Below, piece after piece: positions 8,571 through 19,338 of a DNA stretch of 64,000 nt. Source of the DNA: Desulfobacteraceae bacterium (GTDB lineage Bacteria > Desulfobacterota > Desulfobacteria > Desulfobacterales > Desulfosarcinaceae); NCBI GenBank assembly GCA_013003715.1, contig JABDIN010000050.1:1-64000 (forward strand), written 5' to 3'. The position numbers and the translations under genes were made by a program. Under the pieces are notes generated by a model that made no database searches, was not told where the DNA came from, and saw nothing but the letters and a program-made list of their open reading frames with translations. The first letter of the stretch is position 1. Each line of letters opens with the position of its first letter.

Positions 8571-11500
8571 ATGAAAAATCGCGGCGACAGCAGGGAAACG
8601 GCTACCGGTACTATTGAACCGGTGTACGATCGTGTCACAAAAGATGAATGGGGTCTTGAACTGGAAGGGCTTTCCGTCCATCATGAACTTATAAGTGGAT
8701 TCATCATACATGTCATCATTCGAGGTTCGGTGCACCAAGACCATGTACCAATCATCTTTGAAAAATACGACCTCCTTTACCGCGCACTGAAAAGCAAAAA
8801 AGGTCCTCATTATTTTATACGCAATATATCAGAAGTTTCCGCAATCGGCATGCAAGCACGCCGCCGGTATTTTAAACATGCGAAAAAGTGGTTTGCGGGG
8901 CACCCCACGGTTAAGGGTGTCATTTTCTACGGTGCCAACAGATGGAACCGCGCCGCCTTGAATTTATCTCGTCATTTTCTACCGTTCGATCTGCAGATCG
9001 CTGAAAACCTGGACGCATCCTTTAATCTGATCCCCGAACTAAACGCTGAAAATGCGCCTGAACCCATCATCGAATCACCTGATCATAAAGGGAGAAGAGG
9101 CCCCGACAACCTTAGCGGTTACAATGAGGAAATAATATCCTGGCTTTCCAGGGTGAACTGGACGCTTGGCGGGGATAAAAAAAGCAGCCCTACGGAACCG
9201 GGGACGGAACATCCATTTTTTCCGGTATTCGAAGTCATTGATATCGTGCACCGGGATTCCCTGGAGTTGCTGAAAGCGGAAAAACATACGAATATCGTCA
9301 ATAAAACGCTTTATGGTATTGCCAATGCCGTTAATACCACCTTTGATTTGGACGAGTTATATTCATCAATTCACAGGTCCCTGGGCGACCTTCTGGACGC
9401 ATCGAATTTTTATATCGCCATATACGATCAAGGCGAGGATCGAATTTCCTTCCCTTTTGATTCCGATCTTGTGGATGAAAAAATCGAGGAAATTCATAAT
9501 GCCAGCAAAAGCAGCAGCCTGACGGCAGAGGTAATCCTGACCGGTGCCCCCCGGATTTTCTCACGTCAGGATATGATAGACCGGGCTATAAAACAGGGGT
9601 TGCAGCAGATTGGGAAACCATCGGAAATATGGATTGGTGTTCCCCTCAGAACCAATGAGGGCATCATCGGGGCAATCGTCATTCAGAGTTATGTTGACCC
9701 GAATCGATTTGACTATCGTGATGTGGAAATCCTTAGCTCCGTATCAGACCAGATCGCAATGGCTATCGAGAGAAAACGGACCCAGCAGTCCCTGTTGATC
9801 AGTGAATCCAGATACCGGAATCTGGTTGAAAACATCAACGATGTCATTTTTTCCACCAATGCCGACGGTGTTCTGACTTATGTAAGTCCTGCGGCTGAAC
9901 GTGTGCTGGGCCGTAACCAAAGCTATTTTATCGGAAAAACCGGCGCATTTGCAGACAAATCGTCTTGTGGCACTTCAGAAAGTTTTGACGCCATCATCTA
10001 TCCGGAAGATCGTCAGATAAATTACGATCACGTCAACAACGCAATCAACAATTTGTCGAATTACAGTATCGAGTACCGGATCGTTAAGCGTGACGGCAGG
10101 ATCCGCTGGGTTCATGAAAAGGGATATGTGGTTGAAGAGAAGGAGGACCATCGCCGAATTGAAGGGATTATCTCCGATATCCATGAACGAAAACATGCAT
10201 CTGAGATTAACAAAACCCTTTACAGCATATCCAATGCGGTGAATGTCACCTCAAACCTGGATGAACTCTATAAATCCATACATCAATCATTGGGCCGCAT
10301 CATTGATGTCACCAATTTCTACATCGCGCTATATGATCACGAAAAACACAGCATCACTTTCCCCTATTTCGTCGATGAAATAGACGATCACTATATAAAA
10401 AGCTTAGACCTGAACGAGACAAATACGCTCACCGGTGAAGTAATCGCCCTACAAAAACCGCTTTTTATAACCAAAGAAGACCTTATTAACCGGTCTAAAC
10501 ATCGGAAAATCATTGGCACACCGTCCGAAATATGGATTGGTGTCCCACTGATGCTCAAATCCGAGGTCATCGGAGTGATGTCGCTCCAGAATTACACCAA
10601 TGCCCGGCAATATGATCGAAGCGATATTGAAGTATTGACTGCTGTTTCGGACCAGGTGGCCATTGCCATCGAAAGAAAGCAGTCGGAAAAAGCACTGCAG
10701 GAAAACGACAGGCAGATCAAATCCCTTTCCCAGCAAACCGAGCAATTCAGCCTGGTGGCGGCATCCATAATTTCCCTGAAACACGAACAGGAGATTTTCG
10801 ACCGGATAAGCCGGGCTATTGTCGAGCACTCCGATTATCATCGGGTATTGATATCCTTGTTTACAGATTTTTCGCCATACCGGGAAATCGTCAGTTTCCG
10901 AAATTTGCCCCCGGAGAAGGTCGCCGAAATACGAGGCATTGAAATTCCGCCGAATTATTATCAGAATCTCTTCGAACATGGGACCAAACTCGGGCAATTT
11001 TCATATTATATCCCACACGACAAAAAGGGTGAACTCTTTGAGAAGGTGGCCATTCAGGGGGATGGGTCAATTCCCGAAGACGATGACGCATGGCATCCCG
11101 ATGACAATCTGCTCGTCGGTATGAAGGATAAGCAGGGGAACTTGATTGGTGTTATATCCGTTGATGAATCAAAATCCGGCCAGCGGCCGTCGGATGAGAC
11201 CGTGCGACCATTGGAGATATTTTCCAGCCTGATCTCTCAGATAATTCATTTGAAAAAAGCACAGGATGAAGTTGTAAACACTAAAGCGAAGGTGGAGGCG
11301 GCAAACACCGAACTCATCAGTGTCAACACCCGACTCGGCAATGCCATTCAACGGGCGAATGCCATGACCCGTAGGGCTGAAACGGCAACTAAGGCGAAAA
11401 GCGACTTTCTGGCTAACATGAGCCATGAAATCCGCACCCCCATGAATGCCATAGTGGGATTCGCGGAATTGGTCCTGAAAACCACATTAACCGGAAAACA

Positions 11501-13682
11501 ACGCGAATATTTGATGACCATCCAGAATTCAAGCCATTCACTTCTGCATATCCTCAATGATATCCTCGATCTCTCTAAAATCGAGGCCGGGAAGCTTGAA
11601 ATCGAAAATATTGATTTCAAGCCTCACATGGTAATGGACAACTTGTCGGACATGTTTTCCGATCAGGCTGAAAACAAGGGTATTGAGCTGATGATATCCA
11701 TCTCTTCCAGCATCCCCATGGCACTTCGGGGTGATCCGCTGAGACTCCAGCAGGTGTTGGTGAACCTCACCGGCAATGCCATCAAATTCACGGATCATGG
11801 TGAAATCGTCATTCAAGGGGCGGCTGTATGGCAGAATGATGAGAGAATCATGCTCGAATTCTCGGTATCCGACACCGGCATCGGTATTTCACCCGAAATA
11901 CGCCCCACCCTCTTTGAGTCATTCGAACAGGCAGATGGCTCCACCACCCGGAAGTTCGGCGGCACCGGCCTGGGGTTGGCCATTACAAAACGGCTGGTGG
12001 AAATGATGAAGGGGGAAATCTGGGTTGAAAGTGTGGCAGGTGGCGGTAGCAAGTTTTATTTTACAGCAGAATTGGAAGTACCGTCACAGCAGGCGGACAA
12101 ACATCAAATTGTTCCCCAATCCTTGTATGAAATGAACGTCCTGCTGGTGGATGACAGTGCGGCTTTCCGCCATATCATGCGGGAAACCCTGGAGGCGTTT
12201 TCTTTCAACGTCACAACTGCGCATTCAGGGGAGGAAGCCCTTCGTATTTTGAGTGCTGAGGATACCAAAATACGATTTCAATTGATTTTCATGGACCTGA
12301 AAATGCCGGGGATGGATGGTTTGGAAGCCACACGACAGATTCGGTTGAATAAAGACTTAGGTGATATCCCCATCATCATGTTAACCGGATACGATCAGGA
12401 TGGTTTCTTCCGGGAGGCTCAACGCGCGGGGGTTGACACTTACCTCAGAAAACCCCTAAAACAATCAATCCTGTTTGATACCATCATGGACATTTTGCAG
12501 AAGCGTGACGGTAAAACGATTGTAACGCCAAACATACATGATCAAAATGATGAAGACATACAGGCATCATTACAGGGAATCAGAATCCTATTGGTTGAAG
12601 ATAATCCCATCAATCAGAGAGTTGCCCAGGAAATATTAATATTGGCCGGTACCGAAGTTACAACCGTGGAAAATGGCAGCCAGGCAATAGAGGCTGTAAA
12701 ATCGACTGATTTTGATGCCGTGCTGATGGACATACAAATGCCGGAAATGGATGGTTACGAGGCCACAAAACGGATACGCCAGCGCGAAAAATCACGGCGC
12801 TCTGTGATTAAAGAAAGTCCGGAATCTGACGAAAAAGCGAATGCAGATATACCCGAACGTTTACCGATCATTGCGATGACAGCCCATGCAATGAAGGGAG
12901 ACCGCGAGAAATGCCTCAGCGCCGGGATGGATGACTACATAACAAAGCCAATTAAAATAAAGACCCTATTCGCCATGCTGGTAAAACGTATTCACCTTAA
13001 CCAAAGCGATCTATCACCAATGGATAGGCCAAACCCAAGCGGAAAGTTAAGGCCGGTTGATCAACCACCGACACCGGTTACCGATATTATCGATATCGAT
13101 TCAGCCCTTGCAAGGCTCGGCGGTAATTTTGATCTCTTTTCCATTCTGGTGAAAGAGTTTGTAAAAGATTATGGGAATTCAGCCGTAAACATCAGAAATC
13201 TCCTGCGAAACAAAGACCTGATCCATGCCAGGCAATTGACACATTCCGTAAAGGGAGTGGCGGCGAACTTGTCCGCTATCCGATTGTTTGATACGGCAAT
13301 GGCGCTTGAGACGGCCTTGGCTGAGAATGCAGACGACCGATTCCCTGATTTGATCGATTCGCTGGAAACCGGTTTTCGGAAACTGCAGGACTGGCTCATA
13401 TCCGATGACTGCGAGCTTGCCGGTGGGGAGATATCCCGGGACCATACGGATCGTGATGGCATCAATATCGTTTCACAGTTGAAAAAGCTGTTCGACCATA
13501 TTGATGACAATGATCTGGAGGCCTTGGCGTGCTGGGAACAATTGAAACCCCGGATCGACCCAGGGCGATTCAAAACACAAATAAAAAAAATCGATGAATG
13601 TCTTAATTCATTGGATTTCGACAAAATGAAAGATTACGTCCACGCCATTGTCGAACATTACACCGTCCGGGTCACCAAATGA
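8571..13682 (+). CDS. Large multi-GAF hybrid sensor histidine kinase with two receivers and Hpt domain
   Basis: 1703-residue soluble phosphorelay protein. Rough order: N-terminal domain I do not recognise (1-~160); GAF1 (~254-400); PAS (~408-541, starting [16 protein letters not shown]); GAF2 (~551-700), very similar to GAF1; GAF3 (~724-895); coiled coil (~895-945); HisKA with phospho-acceptor His952 in [12 protein letters not shown]; HATPase (~1055-1170, with GGTGLGLAI); receiver 1 with Asp1242 ([10 protein letters not shown]); receiver 2 with Asp1387 ([10 protein letters not shown]); and an Hpt domain with His1558 (HSVKG). All relay residues are present, so a His-Asp-His chain can run within one chain. 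No membrane segment is apparent, so it senses cytoplasmic signals. No output regulator gene is adjacent. The ribosome binding site (ATAAGG) is weak. Confidence 0.92.
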   Translation: MKNRGDSRETATGTIEPVYDRVTKDEWGLELEGLSVHHELISGFIIHVIIRGSVHQDHVPIIFEKYDLLYRALKSKKGPHYFIRNISEVSAIGMQARRRYFKHAKKWFAGHPTVKGVIFYGANRWNRAALNLSRHFLPFDLQIAENLDASFNLIPELNAENAPEPIIESPDHKGRRGPDNLSGYNEEIISWLSRVNWTLGGDKKSSPTEPGTEHPFFPVFEVIDIVHRDSLELLKAEKHTNIVNKTLYGIANAVNTTFDLDELYSSIHRSLGDLLDASNFYIAIYDQGEDRISFPFDSDLVDEKIEEIHNASKSSSLTAEVILTGAPRIFSRQDMIDRAIKQGLQQIGKPSEIWIGVPLRTNEGIIGAIVIQSYVDPNRFDYRDVEILSSVSDQIAMAIERKRTQQSLLISESRYRNLVENINDVIFSTNADGVLTYVSPAAERVLGRNQSYFIGKTGAFADKSSCGTSESFDAIIYPEDRQINYDHVNNAINNLSNYSIEYRIVKRDGRIRWVHEKGYVVEEKEDHRRIEGIISDIHERKHASEINKTLYSISNAVNVTSNLDELYKSIHQSLGRIIDVTNFYIALYDHEKHSITFPYFVDEIDDHYIKSLDLNETNTLTGEVIALQKPLFITKEDLINRSKHRKIIGTPSEIWIGVPLMLKSEVIGVMSLQNYTNARQYDRSDIEVLTAVSDQVAIAIERKQSEKALQENDRQIKSLSQQTEQFSLVAASIISLKHEQEIFDRISRAIVEHSDYHRVLISLFTDFSPYREIVSFRNLPPEKVAEIRGIEIPPNYYQNLFEHGTKLGQFSYYIPHDKKGELFEKVAIQGDGSIPEDDDAWHPDDNLLVGMKDKQGNLIGVISVDESKSGQRPSDETVRPLEIFSSLISQIIHLKKAQDEVVNTKAKVEAANTELISVNTRLGNAIQRANAMTRRAETATKAKSDFLANMSHEIRTPMNAIVGFAELVLKTTLTGKQREYLMTIQNSSHSLLHILNDILDLSKIEAGKLEIENIDFKPHMVMDNLSDMFSDQAENKGIELMISISSSIPMALRGDPLRLQQVLVNLTGNAIKFTDHGEIVIQGAAVWQNDERIMLEFSVSDTGIGISPEIRPTLFESFEQADGSTTRKFGGTGLGLAITKRLVEMMKGEIWVESVAGGGSKFYFTAELEVPSQQADKHQIVPQSLYEMNVLLVDDSAAFRHIMRETLEAFSFNVTTAHSGEEALRILSAEDTKIRFQLIFMDLKMPGMDGLEATRQIRLNKDLGDIPIIMLTGYDQDGFFREAQRAGVDTYLRKPLKQSILFDTIMDILQKRDGKTIVTPNIHDQNDEDIQASLQGIRILLVEDNPINQRVAQEILILAGTEVTTVENGSQAIEAVKSTDFDAVLMDIQMPEMDGYEATKRIRQREKSRRSVIKESPESDEKANADIPERLPIIAMTAHAMKGDREKCLSAGMDDYITKPIKIKTLFAMLVKRIHLNQSDLSPMDRPNPSGKLRPVDQPPTPVTDIIDIDSALARLGGNFDLFSILVKEFVKDYGNSAVNIRNLLRNKDLIHARQLTHSVKGVAANLSAIRLFDTAMALETALAENADDRFPDLIDSLETGFRKLQDWLISDDCELAGGEISRDHTDRDGINIVSQLKKLFDHIDDNDLEALACWEQLKPRIDPGRFKTQIKKIDECLNSLDFDKMKDYVHAIVEHYTVRVTK

Positions 13683-13707
13683 AAGATCTGAAGTGGTTTC
13701 ACTATTT

Positions 13708-14385
13708 TTACCGGGCGATTACCAATTTCTGGCCCGGTTGAATAACCGGATTGGATGCTAATCCATTCATCCGGATTAAGGCCTCCACTTTCACCTTATA
13801 CAATACACTGATCCGATAGAGTGTTTCACCTTTCTTGACGATATGGTACTTGGCCCCGGCTTTTTCCATTTCCATCGCAACCGGTTTGGCGGCAGGCGTT
13901 TTATCTGTGACAACGGGCGGTTTCATGGCGGTTTGAGTTTCCGCCAGCTTCTTCTGTATTGTATCAAGACTCATGGCAATGTGGTCCATTCGCAAAGACA
14001 TGGATGCTTCGGAACGGTCAAACCGGTCTTTAAATTTTTCGAAGGTTTTGGCCTGGCCCCATATCTGAGTCACCTTCGTATCAACGCCTTCAAATTCCTG
14101 CAGTTTCTGTTCAAGGGCGGCTATCCGATTTTCAAGCTCAACCGTCTTTCCCGTGCCGGTTCTTGAAAACAACCCCGGTGTAAAAAGCACAACAAGAATT
14201 ATAACGATAATAAACCCGACGACTATTATTTTAAGGGAACCATCTGTGCGCTTGTGACCATCCGGACCTGCGCTAATGTTTCCCGAATTCTCAGCGCTTA
14301 AAGCAGAGTATTGTTCTTCATCGAAATAGCTGTCATCCGGTTTTTCATCGATTTCCCGATTTTTTTGAGTATTTTTCCATTTCAT
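13708..14385 (-). CDS. Membrane-anchored LysM domain protein
   Basis: 225-residue protein with a cytoplasmic, charged N-terminus (1-50), one membrane segment (~51-70), a predicted coiled coil (~82-150, ENRIAALEQKLQEF and onward), a proline/alanine linker, and a C-terminal LysM domain (~180-223: YHIVKKGETLYRISVLYKV ending PGQKLVIAR). LysM binds GlcNAc-containing polymers, so it probably sits in the inner membrane with its tail on the periplasmic peptidoglycan. It converges on the hybrid kinase gene with 25 bp between stops. Role unknown beyond peptidoglycan attachment. Confidence 0.82.
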   Translation of the reverse strand: MKWKNTQKNREIDEKPDDSYFDEEQYSALSAENSGNISAGPDGHKRTDGSLKIIVVGFIIVIILVVLFTPGLFSRTGTGKTVELENRIAALEQKLQEFEGVDTKVTQIWGQAKTFEKFKDRFDRSEASMSLRMDHIAMSLDTIQKKLAETQTAMKPPVVTDKTPAAKPVAMEMEKAGAKYHIVKKGETLYRISVLYKVKVEALIRMNGLASNPVIQPGQKLVIAR

Positions 14386-14514
14386 CGGTATGTCTCCAAA
14401 AGAGAGGGTTTAACGGTATGATGTCAAAAAATTTCATAGATGATTTAAAAAGAATGAACAGGACTTTTACTATAAACCATCTGTAACCATAACATCAAGC
14501 ACAATCAGATGACG

Positions 14515-14548
14515 AGATTCAGGAATTCCGTTAATTCAGGATTCTTTT
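14515..14548. repeat. Two direct copies of ATTCAGGA, 17-bp period
   Basis: ATTCAGGA occurs twice, 17 bp apart start to start, between the LysM gene (minus) and the small plus-strand gene. It could be an operator half-site pair or chance; I see no further copies. Confidence 0.25.
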
Positions 14549-14555
14549 TGATGCC

Positions 14556-14580
14556 TTGACCGCTCTACCCAATTGGACTA
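14556..14580 (-). other. tRNA D-arm-like fragment (possible remnant)
   Basis: Read on the minus strand, this stretch gives TAGTCCAATTGGGTAGAGC and then GGTC, which closely resembles bases 8-26 of a bacterial tRNA (TAGCTCAATTGGxTAGAGC). No acceptor, anticodon or T-arm can be built around it, so it is at most a decayed fragment. Confidence 0.25.
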
Positions 14581-14663
14581 TGTTCAACAACATCCGACTT
14601 ATCGCCATCGGTTATCCGGACGGAAGGATTTTGATACATCTCATAACGGAAGGGAAACGGGTC

Positions 14664-14924
14664 ATGTCCCCACACACGCATAATTTCATTGAAACATATG
14701 ATGGGCTGGTCGGCTTCGGCATGGATCGAACCACTGATGAAAATACGCTAAAGTACTACCTCCAGAAATTTTCGGATGATACACTATTGGACGTGATCAT
14801 TGGAAGGCTGTCCGATGAACAATTGTCAACACTGTTCGATACGATTTCCCACCTGTTGAAGAAACACTTGAGTGAACCCGAGTACCATCGGCTTTTTCTG
14901 AAGGAAGACAGGCAGTCTGAATAA
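14664..14924 (+). CDS. Small cytoplasmic protein, function unknown
   Basis: 86-residue helical protein with no signal peptide or membrane segment. I chose the ATG at 14664 because GGAAGGG lies 9 bp before it; an open frame extends upstream to 14556, but that part runs across the tRNA-like fragment and is unlikely to be coding. Visible features are IETYDGLVGFGMD near the N-terminus and EPEYHRLFLKED near the C-terminus. It resembles small 'cytoplasmic proteins' of Desulfobacterales, but I know no function. It precedes the M29 aminopeptidase gene by 11 bp and is probably co-transcribed with it. Confidence 0.65.
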   Translation: MSPHTHNFIETYDGLVGFGMDRTTDENTLKYYLQKFSDDTLLDVIIGRLSDEQLSTLFDTISHLLKKHLSEPEYHRLFLKEDRQSE

Positions 14925-14935
14925 AGGAGACTTGA

Positions 14936-16135
14936 ATGTTGAATGATAGATATCTATCGAGATACGCAGATGTCCTCATATGGGGTTTGAAAACCGCGCG
15001 AAAAGAAAGATATAAAAAAGGAGATATAATTCTCGTAAGGTTCAATCTGCCGGCCATTCAGCTTGCACAAATAATTGATGCCAAGCTCTTGAAACTCGGT
15101 ATGCATACGATTGTCCGGCTGATGCCCACCCCGGAAATGGAAAAAAACTTTTATTCGATAGCCAACACCAAACAGCTCAAATTCCAGATACCCGGGGATA
15201 AAGAGATGATCAGCAGTATCAACGGCGGCATTTTCTTGTTTGCGCCGGAATCCCTGACCCACCTGTCGGACATCGACCCACGAAAAATAAATACTTTTTC
15301 CATGGCCAGAAAACCATTCAACGACATTCTGGATAAGCGTGAGGAACAAGGTGCCTTTGCATGGACGCTATGTGTCGTGCCGACCAACGCTCTGGCTAAA
15401 CATGCCGGACTCGACGTGGATGAATACTCACGCCAGATTGCACGGGCATGTTTTCTGAATCGAAATGCACCGGTTGATCACTGGCGTCGAATATACAAAA
15501 GGGCCAATACCCTGAAGTTGCGCCTGAACAAATTGAAAACAAGGTATTTCCACGTTGAATCGGCTTCCGTTGATTTAAACATCACGCCTGGAAAAGACAG
15601 ACGATGGGTCGGTATTTCCGGCCACAACATCCCAAGTTTCGAATTATTTTTATCCCCTGACTGGCGCGGAACCAGCGGTATTTACTATGCTGATCAACCC
15701 TCCTATAAAAACGGCAACTATGTGGAAGGCGTGCGCCTTGAATTCAGGGAAGGCGAAGTCGTGGACGTAAAGGCCAAAAAGGGCGAAGCATTTGTAAAAA
15801 CGCAGATTACCATGGACAAGGGTTCCAATAAAATAGGAGAATTCTCCCTAACGGACAAAACCTTTTCGAGCATAAACCGGTTTATGGCCAACACGCTGTT
15901 CGACGAAAACTTTGGCGGGAAACAGGGCAATTGTCATATTGCCCTGGGATCATCTTATTCGGAAACGTACGCCGGCAATCAGAAAACGTTGACCGAAACA
16001 AAAAAAACCAAGCTCGGTTTCAATGATTCCGCACTGCATTGGGATCTGGTGAATACCGAGAAAAAACGTGTGACGGCATTCGGCCAACAGCATGAGAAGC
16101 TGGTAATTTATGAAAATGGGAAATTTAAGATCTGA
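14936..16135 (+). CDS. M29 family metalloaminopeptidase
   Basis: 399-residue protein of the thermophilic-aminopeptidase family (AmpS/PepS, MEROPS M29), which removes N-terminal residues from peptides using two metal ions. Recognisable parts are NIPSFELFLSPDW (the family's N-P-x-x-E-x-F-x-x-P block), the metal-ligand regions IGEFSL and GNCHIALGSSYSETY, and the C-terminal HWDLV. An AAGGAG site lies 7 bp before the ATG. It follows a small unknown gene by 11 bp. Cytoplasmic peptide breakdown fits with peptide import by Opp, although the genes are ~12 kb apart. Confidence 0.85.
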   Translation: MLNDRYLSRYADVLIWGLKTARKERYKKGDIILVRFNLPAIQLAQIIDAKLLKLGMHTIVRLMPTPEMEKNFYSIANTKQLKFQIPGDKEMISSINGGIFLFAPESLTHLSDIDPRKINTFSMARKPFNDILDKREEQGAFAWTLCVVPTNALAKHAGLDVDEYSRQIARACFLNRNAPVDHWRRIYKRANTLKLRLNKLKTRYFHVESASVDLNITPGKDRRWVGISGHNIPSFELFLSPDWRGTSGIYYADQPSYKNGNYVEGVRLEFREGEVVDVKAKKGEAFVKTQITMDKGSNKIGEFSLTDKTFSSINRFMANTLFDENFGGKQGNCHIALGSSYSETYAGNQKTLTETKKTKLGFNDSALHWDLVNTEKKRVTAFGQQHEKLVIYENGKFKI

Positions 16136-16143
16136 CGCTTAAT

Positions 16144-16338
16144 TCATCTCCCATCATCACACGGCTCACCCAAATCTTCCATTCGTGAATGCTCGGCAGT
16201 GACGGTTGTTTCACAAACCGGCAAGTCGGATTTTTGCTTCATCGGCTGTTCGCAACATTCCGGAGCACAATCCGGTGATGTGGCCACTTCCTTCGTTGTA
16301 CCGCAGACCTCACAATTAAAAATGCAATTTTCGACCAT
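16144..16338 (-). CDS. Small cysteine-rich zinc-ribbon-like protein
   Basis: 64-residue protein. AGGAGG lies just upstream of two consecutive ATGs; the second (16338) has the better spacing. Cysteines are arranged as C-x6-CEVCGT at the N-terminus, then DCAPECC and a later LPVC, consistent with a small zinc ribbon. The frame extends upstream to 16455, but that part has no ribosome binding site and reads as untranslated leader. It converges with the aminopeptidase gene, with 8 bp between stops. Function unknown. Confidence 0.6.
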   Translation of the reverse strand: MVENCIFNCEVCGTTKEVATSPDCAPECCEQPMKQKSDLPVCETTVTAEHSRMEDLGEPCDDGR

Positions 16339-16540
16339 CATATCCTCCTGATTACCAAAATAGTTGAAAAAAACTATGGATAGTCCTAACACAATTTTTT
16401 TGACGAATATGTGTACAAAGTAAGATTTTATCGCTGCGGTGTCAATGCCGGTCATTCAGCGGATTCAAGCGTTAGTCCATACGTCAAGCTAACATGGTAA
16501 CCGCCTGTAAAAACGGCATGGCCAAGGGATTTGGAACCGC

Positions 16541-16900
16541 CTAACAGTCCGATGCCTGGTTGGTCAGACTCTTTGCGGTATCCAGGAGGGATTTTATGGT
16601 GAACGGTTTCGGTAATACGGTATCGAATTCGGTATTGTTCAACAACCATGGCGTACCCGAAATGCCAACGACCGGTGTGGTGTGCTTGGTGGACTTTCGG
16701 ATATGATGTACGACGTGGTTGCCATCCGTGCCGGGCATGCAGATGTCCGTAATAACGAGATCATATGTTCCGGTATTGAATTTCCGGATGGCTTCATCAC
16801 CGGCACCGGCAGTATCAACATTAAAATTAGCTTTGGTCAGGGCTGCCTTGACCAACATAAGCACCATTGTTTCATCGTCGACCACGAGGACTGAGTTCAA
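16541..16900 (-). CDS. Single-domain response regulator (CheY-like)
   Basis: 119-residue stand-alone receiver. It has the acidic pair DD at 8-9, phospho-acceptor Asp52 (ITDICMPGTDG), Ser81 in place of the usual Thr/Ser switch residue, and Lys98 in LPKPF, so it should be phosphorylatable. There is no output domain. The nearest histidine kinase in the window is the large hybrid kinase ~3 kb away on the other strand; pairing cannot be decided. Upstream lie ~400 bp without a gene. Confidence 0.85.
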   Translation of the reverse strand: MNSVLVVDDETMVLMLVKAALTKANFNVDTAGAGDEAIRKFNTGTYDLVITDICMPGTDGNHVVHHIRKSTKHTTPVVGISGTPWLLNNTEFDTVLPKPFTIKSLLDTAKSLTNQASDC

Positions 16901-17301
16901 ATTCAGGCTCCAAATGATATAATAGAGGTTTTTTGGGAATCATTACGCGATGGAACAAAACGAGAGCGGTAACCGGTGTGGGATATTTAGAAGCAAAGGA
17001 AGCGCAAGTCAAACCAGAATCCGCGCTTTTTTATGAATGAAGTGCAATGAGATATGCACAATCTTCAACGTTCTGTTTTTATTCTATTTCGTTCAGTTTA
17101 AAAATCTAACCATTTAAATTTTCATCAAATTCAGGAAACCCGGAAAATGATTATAAAATCCATGAATTACCTAATAGGCGGGAACATGTATTTTTTTGGT
17201 CAGAATCAAAAATTCTACGATTATCTTGCGAATTCATCAATTTTTGAAATCTTATCACACGAAAACACGAAAAAACATGGTCTCGGCATTCTCAGAATCG
17301 A
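16901..17301. other. AT-rich intergenic region
   Basis: 401 bp between the DUF151 gene end and the response regulator start. A plus-strand frame at 17147-17443 mostly overlaps the DUF151 gene antisense and has no ribosome binding site. I see no RNA gene, terminator or repeat that I can support. Confidence 0.4.
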
Positions 17302-17799
17302 TTATACCTTGTATTTACCAAAATCTTCGGGCGAAAGTTTTTCAAGATATTCAGCCCACTTTTTTCCTTCCTCGCTATTGTCGAATGCCTCTATAGTTTC
17401 ATTGCCAAGTTTTGATTTCTCGATCACCTTTTCATCCACATAAATAGGTGCACCGAATCTGAGCGCTATGGCTATCGCATCACTGGGCCTGGCATCCATT
17501 GAAAACTGTTCATTTTCGGAGCCGAAATATATTTGTGCAAAAAAAGTATTATCACGTAAATCACAAACCTCTACTTTTGATACGTGCACTTTGATCCGTT
17601 CTGAAAAATTTTTAAACAAATCATGTGTCATTGGGCGATCAAATTTTATTTTTTGCAGAGCCGACGCAATGGATGTGGCTTCCAATAAACCGATCCATAT
17701 GGGTATGGCCTGATCATCCACCTCCGATTTCAGAATAATGATGGGGGTATTGGTTGTCGGGTCGATGGTTAAGCCGGCAATGTTGACTCTATGCAGCAT
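17302..17799 (-). CDS. Bifunctional nuclease family protein (DUF151)
   Basis: 165-residue DUF151 protein. Members related to plant BBD proteins have been described as nucleases. Signatures are PIIILKSEVDDQAIPIWIG at the N-terminus, then DRPMTHDL and the conserved ARPSDAIAIALR; the C-terminus is a charged helix. Its ATG lies inside the end of miaB (11-bp overlap), so translation is probably coupled. A miaB-DUF151 order is common in Desulfobacterota. Physiological role unsettled. Confidence 0.85.
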   Translation of the reverse strand: MLHRVNIAGLTIDPTTNTPIIILKSEVDDQAIPIWIGLLEATSIASALQKIKFDRPMTHDLFKNFSERIKVHVSKVEVCDLRDNTFFAQIYFGSENEQFSMDARPSDAIAIALRFGAPIYVDEKVIEKSKLGNETIEAFDNSEEGKKWAEYLEKLSPEDFGKYKV

Positions 17800-19225
17800 A
17801 AGATCGTTCTCCTTCCCTTTTTAGGGTTTTAATGCTGACCGGATAGCCCCACAGGCTATGCGGAAAAGCACGTTTGATTAAAATCTTCGCCAGTATGCCG
17901 TTTTTAAGCTCGAACTTTTCACCATCCGCGGAACAATCATCGAAATTTACAATTTTATTATCAGCTGTCCGCCCCGTCCATTGAATTCCCTGGGTGCCAG
18001 CGGGTATTGAGGCTGCCTCATTCGCATCAATATTCTTTTTGCTCATGCCTTCAACCAGGACCTCCTGGACCGTCCCCACCCGTTTCAGATGTTTTTTCAT
18101 CGTCACTTCTTTTTGCATGCCCAGCACCACTTGCAATCTTTCACTTTTTACCGCTTCCGGTATCTTGTCATCAAAGCGTGCTGCCGGTGCGTTCGGCCGG
18201 TCGGAATACATAAATGCAAACAGACCGTCATATTCGACCCGTCGAATGAGACTTATGGTATCTTCAAAATCGGCATCCGTCTCACCGGGGAAACCGACGA
18301 TAATATCCGATGTGATGGCGATATCCGGACATTTATCTCTGAGGCCTGCCACTTTTTCCAGATAATCATCTCTGGAATACTTGCGATTCATTCGTTTCAG
18401 AATTTGTGTCGAACCGGATTGTACGGGCAAATGGATATGATTACACAGTTTATCGATATTTTTAAAGGCATCGACAAGTTCATCGGAGAGGTCTTTGGGA
18501 TGTGACGTCGTAAACCGGATACGCTTCAGACCGGCAATTGTATTCACCCTCTCAAGCAATTGAGAAAACGAACACAACCCCTCTTTCTTCCCGTAACTGT
18601 TTACATTCTGACCCAGTAGGGTGACTTCACGAATCCCCTTTTTAACACCGGCCTTAATTTCTTCCACAATCGATTCAGGATCCCGGCTGGACTCCCTCCC
18701 CCGCACAAATGGCACCACACAATAGGTACAATAGTTATCACACCCTCTCATGATGGTGACGAAGGTCGATACGCCGGCGGCGTCTGCATTTTTCTTTGTG
18801 GCATGGACATAGTCCCCGGTGGAAATGCGTTCCTGTTGTCCGATATCAACGATACGTGTCCTGTTCTTTTCTATACGACGAACCAGAGCGGGTAATCTGC
18901 TAATGGCATGTGTTCCGAAGACCAGATCGACAAAGGGCATTCGCGACAGAATTTTTTTCCCTTCCTGCTGCGCAACGCAACCGCCAATGGCGACAATCAG
19001 TTGAGGTTTGTTCCTTTTCAGCTGCGACAGCCTGCCGAGGAAACTGAACGCCTTCTGCTCTGCTTTCTGGCGTATGGAGCAGGTATTCACGACAATCATA
19101 TCCGCACTGTCCAGGTCATTGTTCTCCGCATAACCTGTAGATCCCAAGAACTTCGCGATCTGAGAGGAATCATAGGTATTCATCTGACAGCCGATAGTGT
19201 AAATATAAAGGTGCTTGCTATCCAT
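17789..19225 (-). CDS. miaB: tRNA-2-methylthio-N6-dimethylallyladenosine synthase MiaB
   Basis: 478-residue radical-SAM methylthiotransferase that adds the ms2 group to i6A37 of tRNAs. The N-terminal UPF0004 domain holds Cys13, Cys49 and Cys83 for the auxiliary 4Fe-4S cluster; the radical-SAM cluster is C162-x3-C166-x2-C169 (GCDNYCTYCVVPFVRGRE). A TRAM domain follows (~380-440). About 30 residues beyond TRAM form a tail that overlaps the downstream DUF151 gene. The sequence GRESSRDPESI after the radical-SAM motif and IHLPVQSGS favour MiaB over RimO or MtaB. Confidence 0.94.
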   Translation of the reverse strand: MDSKHLYIYTIGCQMNTYDSSQIAKFLGSTGYAENNDLDSADMIVVNTCSIRQKAEQKAFSFLGRLSQLKRNKPQLIVAIGGCVAQQEGKKILSRMPFVDLVFGTHAISRLPALVRRIEKNRTRIVDIGQQERISTGDYVHATKKNADAAGVSTFVTIMRGCDNYCTYCVVPFVRGRESSRDPESIVEEIKAGVKKGIREVTLLGQNVNSYGKKEGLCSFSQLLERVNTIAGLKRIRFTTSHPKDLSDELVDAFKNIDKLCNHIHLPVQSGSTQILKRMNRKYSRDDYLEKVAGLRDKCPDIAITSDIIVGFPGETDADFEDTISLIRRVEYDGLFAFMYSDRPNAPAARFDDKIPEAVKSERLQVVLGMQKEVTMKKHLKRVGTVQEVLVEGMSKKNIDANEAASIPAGTQGIQWTGRTADNKIVNFDDCSADGEKFELKNGILAKILIKRAFPHSLWGYPVSIKTLKREGERSYAA

Positions 19226-19338
19226 AAATATTCAATCTGCCTTTCATCGGGTAACTGCGAAATGGAACTACAGGGAAAAACCCACCGGAATCAACTCGAA
19301 TGCAATGCATACCACTGTCTACGGCAACCTCGCCGTCA

